64,000 nt of DNA, taken from assembly GCA_964629475.1 (NCBI GenBank), contig CAZVQW010000016.1, forward strand, positions 1-64,000, read 5' to 3'. A program made the position numbers and the translations under genes. The notes beneath the pieces are model-generated. The model saw only the letters and a list, made by a program, of their open reading frames with translations. It was not told the DNA's origin and did no database searches. Below, piece by piece: positions 60,383 through 64,000 of this stretch. The DNA comes from SMWD01 sp964629475. GTDB taxonomy: Bacteria > Pseudomonadota > Gammaproteobacteria > Steroidobacterales > GCA-2729495. Every line of letters begins with the position of its first letter. The stretch's first letter is position 1.

Positions 60383-60592
60383 ATGAAAACACCAGGCGTC
60401 TCAGAAAGTGCGGTTCTCATTCGGGCAAAACGAATGGGTTATTTGATACAAGAGTGCATTTCCTTCAAGGAGTGCTACTTTATTGTCGACATGAGCACCA
60501 ATATTGTCATCGCGGGTGCGCAGGATTTCCTGGCCTGGGAAGATGTCGTCAGGTGGGTCCAGGAAGCCGACGTCGATCCGACCCTGAATTGA
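60383..60592 (+). CDS. Small hypothetical protein (69 aa)
   Basis: A 69-residue frame with a good ATG context but no clear Shine-Dalgarno sequence. Sequence features: 'AKRMGYLIQECISFKECYFI' followed by 'WEDVVRWVQEA', compatible with a small alpha/beta fold. No membrane segment or signal. It is preceded by an 80-base gap containing a weak CTGAT/ATCAG repeat and ends before a terminator-like hairpin. No family recognised; could be a real small protein or chance. Confidence 0.45.
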   Translation: MKTPGVSESAVLIRAKRMGYLIQECISFKECYFIVDMSTNIVIAGAQDFLAWEDVVRWVQEADVDPTLN

Positions 60593-60600
60593 TCCGGACA

Positions 60601-60618
60601 ATCCGGGTGCCCCCGGAT
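60601..60618. terminator. Bidirectional terminator-like hairpin
   Basis: ATCCGGG-TGCC-CCCGGAT, a perfect 7-base stem with a 4-base loop between convergent genes (small protein and PQQ dehydrogenase). T-runs are short on both sides. Confidence 0.5.
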
Positions 60619-60630
60619 CGTTGTGTCGGA

Positions 60631-62754
60631 TCATTGCCTGTCCGGCAACTCGAATACGTACAGCGCGTGGCCGTTGGTCGGCTGGTAAATATCAGGACTG
60701 ATGACGGCGGTGAGTGCGCGAAACACGCCGATGCCGGTGGGTACCGCGACGTATTGTTTACCGCCGGCGCTGTAAGTAATGGGGAAACCGTGCAACGGTG
60801 CACCGAGACGGGTCTGCCACAACAGTTTGCCGGAGTCGATGTCGAAAGCCTTGAAGTAGCGGTCCAGGTCGCCGACGAAAGTCAGGTCGCCGGCGGTGTT
60901 TAGCACCCCGGTCATGAACATCGCACGCTGTTCGTGGCGCCACCGCTCTTTCATTGTTCGCACGTCGAAGGCCGTTAGCTTGCCCAGATTCCCGTTGCTG
61001 CCAGGCATCTCGAATGAACGGGAGTCGCCGCCGTAGCCGCCGGCACCCACCGCCACTTCCACCTTTCGGCCGGTCATTTCCGCACAAAGCTGATGCAATG
61101 GAATGATCAGGGTGCCCGCTACAGGGTGATAGGCGGTCGCCTGCCAGTTATGTCCACCGTATATTCCCGGGCACGCGGAGATGATATCGCCGATTTTTGC
61201 ATCGATGATTTCCTGCCGGTAGGTGACGCTGCCGGTGTTGTGGTCTACGGAAGCGAAAATGTTCTGATACATTGTTTCGGCTAACGAAATGAATTTCCCG
61301 GTTCGCCGGTCGAGCTTCCACAGGATGCCGTCTTTACCCACGGTGAGCAGTCGCTTCTCACCGTCGATATCAATCAGTACACGTTCGAAGCCGACTTCCA
61401 TGTCAATGGTTTCGCCGGCCACGTGTTGAAAGTACCACTCGATCTTGCCGGTTCTGGGTTTTAAGGCCAGCGTCGAATTGGTGTAAAGGGCTGCATCGAG
61501 CGGTGACATTCCTCGGCTGGCCGCTACCCAGGGTTTTGCCTGGGAAGTGCCTATATAAAAGAGTTCCAGTTCCGGGTCGTAGCTACCGGCGATCCAGGTA
61601 TCGCTGCCGGCCCGCAGTTCCGGCGGCAGACCGCCCCAGGTGTCGCTGTTGGGATCGCCCGGCAGGGCAATGCTGGACGTGCGCCAAAGTTCCTGACCGG
61701 TGTCCGGGTCGTGACCGGTGATGAAACAGCCGTTCTTCTTGTATCGCTCGCAACCGTTGATACCACTCAGGACCACACCGGCACCGACAATCGGTCCGCT
61801 GGTGTGGGTGTAGCCTTCACGATAGTCCGCTTTCACCGTTCGCCAGAGCTGTTTCCCCGTGCGTGCATCTACCGCCACCAGGGCAGCGTCGTAGGTGGCC
61901 ATATACAACTTGTCCCCGTACAGGGCGATATTGCGCGTGGGCCCACCAAGGGTTTTGGACTCGGGCGGATACGAATAGGTGTATTCCCAGATCAACTCAC
62001 CGTTTCGTGCATCCAGAGCCTGGATCACGTTGCCCGGGTGGGTCAGGTAAATCACGCCATCATGGACCAGCGGCGTGACCTGGTTGCTGCCTTCATACAT
62101 TGCTACGACCCAGGCAAGCTTCAGTTCGTCTACGTTTTCCCGATTGATTTGATCGAGCGGGCTATAGCCGTGGCCATCAAGAGTGCGTCGCCAGCTCAGC
62201 CAGTCTGACTCCGGCGGCTGTTGCAGCATCTGGTCTGTGACCGGTCTGAAGTCGGGCACAACCTTGTTGACAAAGCCGGAGCGACTCTTCGCTTCAGCCG
62301 CGATGGATCCGGCCTCCGACCACGATTGCCAGGTCGGTTGCACGTTGTCGGCCGCTTCGCCCGAGCGGATCAGCAAGGCCGGATCCGCACGCAGTTCATC
62401 GGTGCCAGCCTCAAGTCCGTTTACCTTGAGGATGTGGGCGATGATTTCCAGATGGTCCGCCGCACTCAAGGCACCGCTGGTACCCGGCGGCATGTTGGCG
62501 CGGTTATAACGCAAAAGATCCGCGGTGGTTCGTGGGCCCCACTTGGCCATGAACGTCGGACCCGTGAGTTCCGAGCCGTGAGCCGAGCCCCGAAGGGTCA
62601 TGAGATGGCAACTGGCGCAGTGCTGGTCAAAGGCTTTCTTGCCGCGCGCGGCCTGTGCTTCAGTGTATGCCCCGACCGCAAAGGAGGGCTGAACAAATAC
62701 CAGCAGTCCGAGTGTTGCCAGACAGGCCTCGAGAAAGAAATTCTTGTGGCTCAT
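60631..62754 (-). CDS. PQQ-dependent quinohemoprotein dehydrogenase with N-terminal cytochrome c domain
   Basis: The ATG at 62754 is chosen because it starts a signal peptide ('LATLGLLVFVQPSFA'), giving 707 residues; the longer frame overlaps the ferredoxin gene. A heme c site 'CASCH' (Cys46, Cys49, His50) with a probable Met ligand in 'NMPPG' is followed by an eight-bladed PQQ propeller ('ALDARNGELIWEYTYSYPPE', 'AVDARTGKQLWRTVKADY', 'WRRTLDGHGYSPL'). Heme is N-terminal, whereas typical quinohemoprotein alcohol dehydrogenases carry it C-terminally. It oxidises an alcohol in the periplasm. Confidence 0.87.
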   Translation of the reverse strand: MSHKNFFLEACLATLGLLVFVQPSFAVGAYTEAQAARGKKAFDQHCASCHLMTLRGSAHGSELTGPTFMAKWGPRTTADLLRYNRANMPPGTSGALSAADHLEIIAHILKVNGLEAGTDELRADPALLIRSGEAADNVQPTWQSWSEAGSIAAEAKSRSGFVNKVVPDFRPVTDQMLQQPPESDWLSWRRTLDGHGYSPLDQINRENVDELKLAWVVAMYEGSNQVTPLVHDGVIYLTHPGNVIQALDARNGELIWEYTYSYPPESKTLGGPTRNIALYGDKLYMATYDAALVAVDARTGKQLWRTVKADYREGYTHTSGPIVGAGVVLSGINGCERYKKNGCFITGHDPDTGQELWRTSSIALPGDPNSDTWGGLPPELRAGSDTWIAGSYDPELELFYIGTSQAKPWVAASRGMSPLDAALYTNSTLALKPRTGKIEWYFQHVAGETIDMEVGFERVLIDIDGEKRLLTVGKDGILWKLDRRTGKFISLAETMYQNIFASVDHNTGSVTYRQEIIDAKIGDIISACPGIYGGHNWQATAYHPVAGTLIIPLHQLCAEMTGRKVEVAVGAGGYGGDSRSFEMPGSNGNLGKLTAFDVRTMKERWRHEQRAMFMTGVLNTAGDLTFVGDLDRYFKAFDIDSGKLLWQTRLGAPLHGFPITYSAGGKQYVAVPTGIGVFRALTAVISPDIYQPTNGHALYVFELPDRQ

Positions 62755-62785
62755 GAAACTCAATCTCCGCCGTACCGAGTCCCGG

Positions 62786-63118
62786 CTATTGCGTTTGCTC
62801 GTTCTCGATCTTGATCTCGATGTGATTGTCGACGACGCGCACCGGGTAGGTCTTGATAGGCTGGGTTGCCGGTTTGCCCTTCGGGGTTCCATCCCGGATG
62901 TCGAATGCGGCACCGTGCAGGGGGCAGATCAGGCGATAGGCGCGAAGTTTACCGTCTTCCAGCGTTGCCAGTGCATGGGAGCATTGGTTTTCCACGGCGA
63001 AGAATTCTTCCTTCGCGTGGCAAATCAGGATATTGCGGCCAGACACCTGGAAAGCTGCGGTTGTGCCGGGTGGCACGGCGGCCACATCGGCCACAAATGT
63101 ATAAGTGTCGGTACTCAT
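62786..63118 (-). CDS. Rieske-type [2Fe-2S] ferredoxin
   Basis: A 110-residue Rieske ferredoxin with ligands Cys46, His48, Cys65 and His68 ('CSHALATLEDG ... CPLHG'). It lacks a signal peptide, so it is cytoplasmic, and would pass electrons to a Rieske oxygenase such as the product at 6987-8348. It lies 31 bases upstream of the PQQ dehydrogenase on the same strand. The promoter carries the best copy of the shared operator. Confidence 0.9.
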   Translation of the reverse strand: MSTDTYTFVADVAAVPPGTTAAFQVSGRNILICHAKEEFFAVENQCSHALATLEDGKLRAYRLICPLHGAAFDIRDGTPKGKPATQPIKTYPVRVVDNHIEIKIENEQTQ

Positions 63119-63173
63119 CCGGGTTGAATGGCTTGGTGGTCAGAGAGCGGAATGGTAGCATTGGCTTAACAGA

Positions 63174-63197
63174 AAAAAACAGTTCTGACTGTTTTTT
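63174..63197. promoter_or_regulatory. Shared operator motif, copy D (best match)
   Basis: AAAAAACAG-TTCTGA-CTGTTTTTT: 9-base perfect arms with a 6-base spacer (or 10-base arms with 4). It sits between the divergent ferredoxin and ABM genes. Same family as 8416, 8575 and 15421. Confidence 0.65.
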
Positions 63198-63236
63198 GCT
63201 GCCGGGTCAATATCGGTGAAAAGAGGGGAAGAGTTT

Positions 63237-63536
63237 GTGGCTGCGATATCGTTTTTAGCCCGCATGACCGTTAAGCCTGGCCGTGAGGAAGAATTCCTGC
63301 GGCTCGCCCGGACCCTGGAGGAGAACGTCGGCGCCAACGAACCGGATACACTTTATTATCGTTTCTTCCGTCTGCGTGAAGCTCGGCAGTATGCTGTCAT
63401 GGAGTCCTTTGCCGATGAGGCGGCAGAGGAACTGCACATGAATTCGGCCTACCTGGCGGAGACTGCTCCACCGTTGCTGGATTGCCTCGAAGGCGATCCG
63501 CCTTACGTTCGCGAGTATTTGGATCCCATCGAATAG
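63237..63536 (+). CDS. ABM-family (quinol monooxygenase-like) small protein
   Basis: Start set at GTG 63237, which follows GAGGGGAAGAG; a GTG 7 codons earlier is possible. About 99 residues. It has the antibiotic-biosynthesis-monooxygenase ferredoxin-like fold: 'ARMTVKPGREEEFLRLARTL', 'TLYYRFFRLREARQYAVMES' and 'HMNSAYLAE'. Members are cofactorless monooxygenases or quinol-binding proteins. It precedes an acyl-CoA synthetase on the same strand by 23 bases. Confidence 0.75.
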   Translation: MAAISFLARMTVKPGREEEFLRLARTLEENVGANEPDTLYYRFFRLREARQYAVMESFADEAAEELHMNSAYLAETAPPLLDCLEGDPPYVREYLDPIE

Positions 63537-63559
63537 CATCTCTCGGAGAAGATTTGCCC

Positions 63560-64000
63560 GTGACTCTGCCTGCGTTTGAGCATCCAATCCTTGCCACGAC
63601 CCTGGGAGATCTCCTGCTGCATGCGGCGCATGAATACCCCGAGACTGACGCTATAGTTTTTCCCGATGGCCGCCAAAGCTATGGAGAATTGGCCGAACGT
63701 GCGTATCAACGAGCACGAGGCCTCCAGGCACTGGGGGTCGGGCCGGGGGATCACGTCGGCTTGTTACTGCCAACCTGTTTTGATTTTCCGGAATTCCTGT
63801 TCGGCATCGCCCTGTGCGGAGCTGTGGCCGTTCCAATCAATGCCCGCTTTCGCGCGGGTGAATTGCAATACGTGATTCACAATGCAGACCTGGTCACGGT
63901 AGTTACTACGGAGGAAATTGCCGAGCATGTTAATTTTGTCGAGCGGCTCAGCGAGGCTTTTCCCGAACTCGTCGATACCCGTGATCCGCTGAACCTGGAT
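63560..64000 (+). CDS. AMP-forming acyl-CoA synthetase, 5' part (runs off window)
   Basis: The frame opens with GTG at 63560 (GGAGAAGA upstream) and continues to the right edge; 147 codons visible. The translation reads like the N-terminus of the synthetase at 37532-39181 ('TTLGDLLLHAAHEYPETDAI', 'FPDGRQSYGELAERA', 'GVGPGDHVGLLLPTCFDF', 'NARFRAGELQYVIHNADL'). The catalytic motifs lie beyond the window. Confidence 0.85.
   Translation, partial: MTLPAFEHPILATTLGDLLLHAAHEYPETDAIVFPDGRQSYGELAERAYQRARGLQALGVGPGDHVGLLLPTCFDFPEFLFGIALCGAVAVPINARFRAGELQYVIHNADLVTVVTTEEIAEHVNFVERLSEAFPELVDTRDPLNLD

Noticed and set aside
1..64000. CRISPR arrays, tRNA, rRNA, insertion sequences or prophage genes
   Set aside because: No regularly spaced direct repeats, cloverleaf, rRNA or transposase/integrase/phage signatures were seen; only short inverted repeats without a transposase.

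Overview
This 64 kb window is a dense catabolic island. By inspection it is moderately GC-rich, and nearly every stretch is coding. It most resembles a Gram-negative, probably gammaproteobacterial, chromosome. The reasons are two TonB-dependent outer-membrane receptors, Tat/lipoprotein and Sec signal peptides, a UspE-like protein, and intergenic inverted repeats with GGGG(A/T)CA cores of a kind often seen in Gammaproteobacteria. The taxonomic call is an inference. No rRNA, tRNA, CRISPR array, transposase or phage gene was found.

Layout. 1-6.9 kb: end of a universal stress protein, a FabH-like ketosynthase, and a TetR - isobutyryl-CoA mutase (IcmF) - enoyl-CoA hydratase operon with a clear TetR-type operator. 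7-19.5 kb: a Rieske oxygenase divergent from a TonB receptor, an SDR, a CMD-family protein, a thiolase plus an HMG-CoA-synthase-like/DUF35 fusion, three GST-like genes and an acyl-CoA dehydrogenase. 19.5-31.5 kb: an amidohydrolase, an SDR with a two-gene CoA-transferase-like (IpdAB-like) enzyme, and a long minus-strand operon. That operon encodes a MenB/BadI-like hydratase, ACAD, SDR, TetR, two MaoC-like proteins, a Cys-less thiolase and DUF35, and it is divergent from a second TonB receptor. 31.6-41 kb: acyl-CoA synthetases, a Tat-lipoprotein flavoprotein, SnoaL/SRPBCC small proteins, a TetR and a luciferase-like oxidoreductase. 41.2-55.6 kb: an uninterrupted 13-gene plus-strand cluster. 55.6-64 kb: an ACAD, a phytoene-desaturase-like flavoprotein, a split MFE-2-like SDR and hydratase pair, a PQQ/heme dehydrogenase with a Rieske ferredoxin, an ABM monooxygenase and the start of another acyl-CoA synthetase.

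Taken together the genes look like machinery for importing a hydrophobic, branched or polycyclic compound (steroid-, terpenoid- or alicyclic-like). The compound would be oxidised (Rieske, luciferase-like, PQQ and FAD enzymes), activated as CoA thioesters, and dismantled by beta-oxidation, retro-aldol and hydrolytic ring-opening steps. Parts of the set parallel actinobacterial steroid degradation (ChsH/Ltp2-DUF35 aldolase, EchA20/IpdAB ring opening, ChsB1-like SDR), but the real substrate cannot be read from sequence.

The most unusual region is 41.2-55.6 kb. An acetone-carboxylase-like HyuA/HyuB pair, with a zinc domain fused to HyuB, is followed by DUF7064-like proteins and two orphan paralogues. 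Next come two genes that together are a PEP synthase lacking its ATP-grasp domain: a free phosphohistidine swivel domain and a free PEP-binding barrel. Luciferase-like oxidoreductases, a thioesterase and a second IpdAB-like enzyme complete the set. I regard this as the best candidate for an undescribed pathway. A second regulatory theme is an AAACAG-N6-CTGTTT-type site found at three divergent promoters (four copies).
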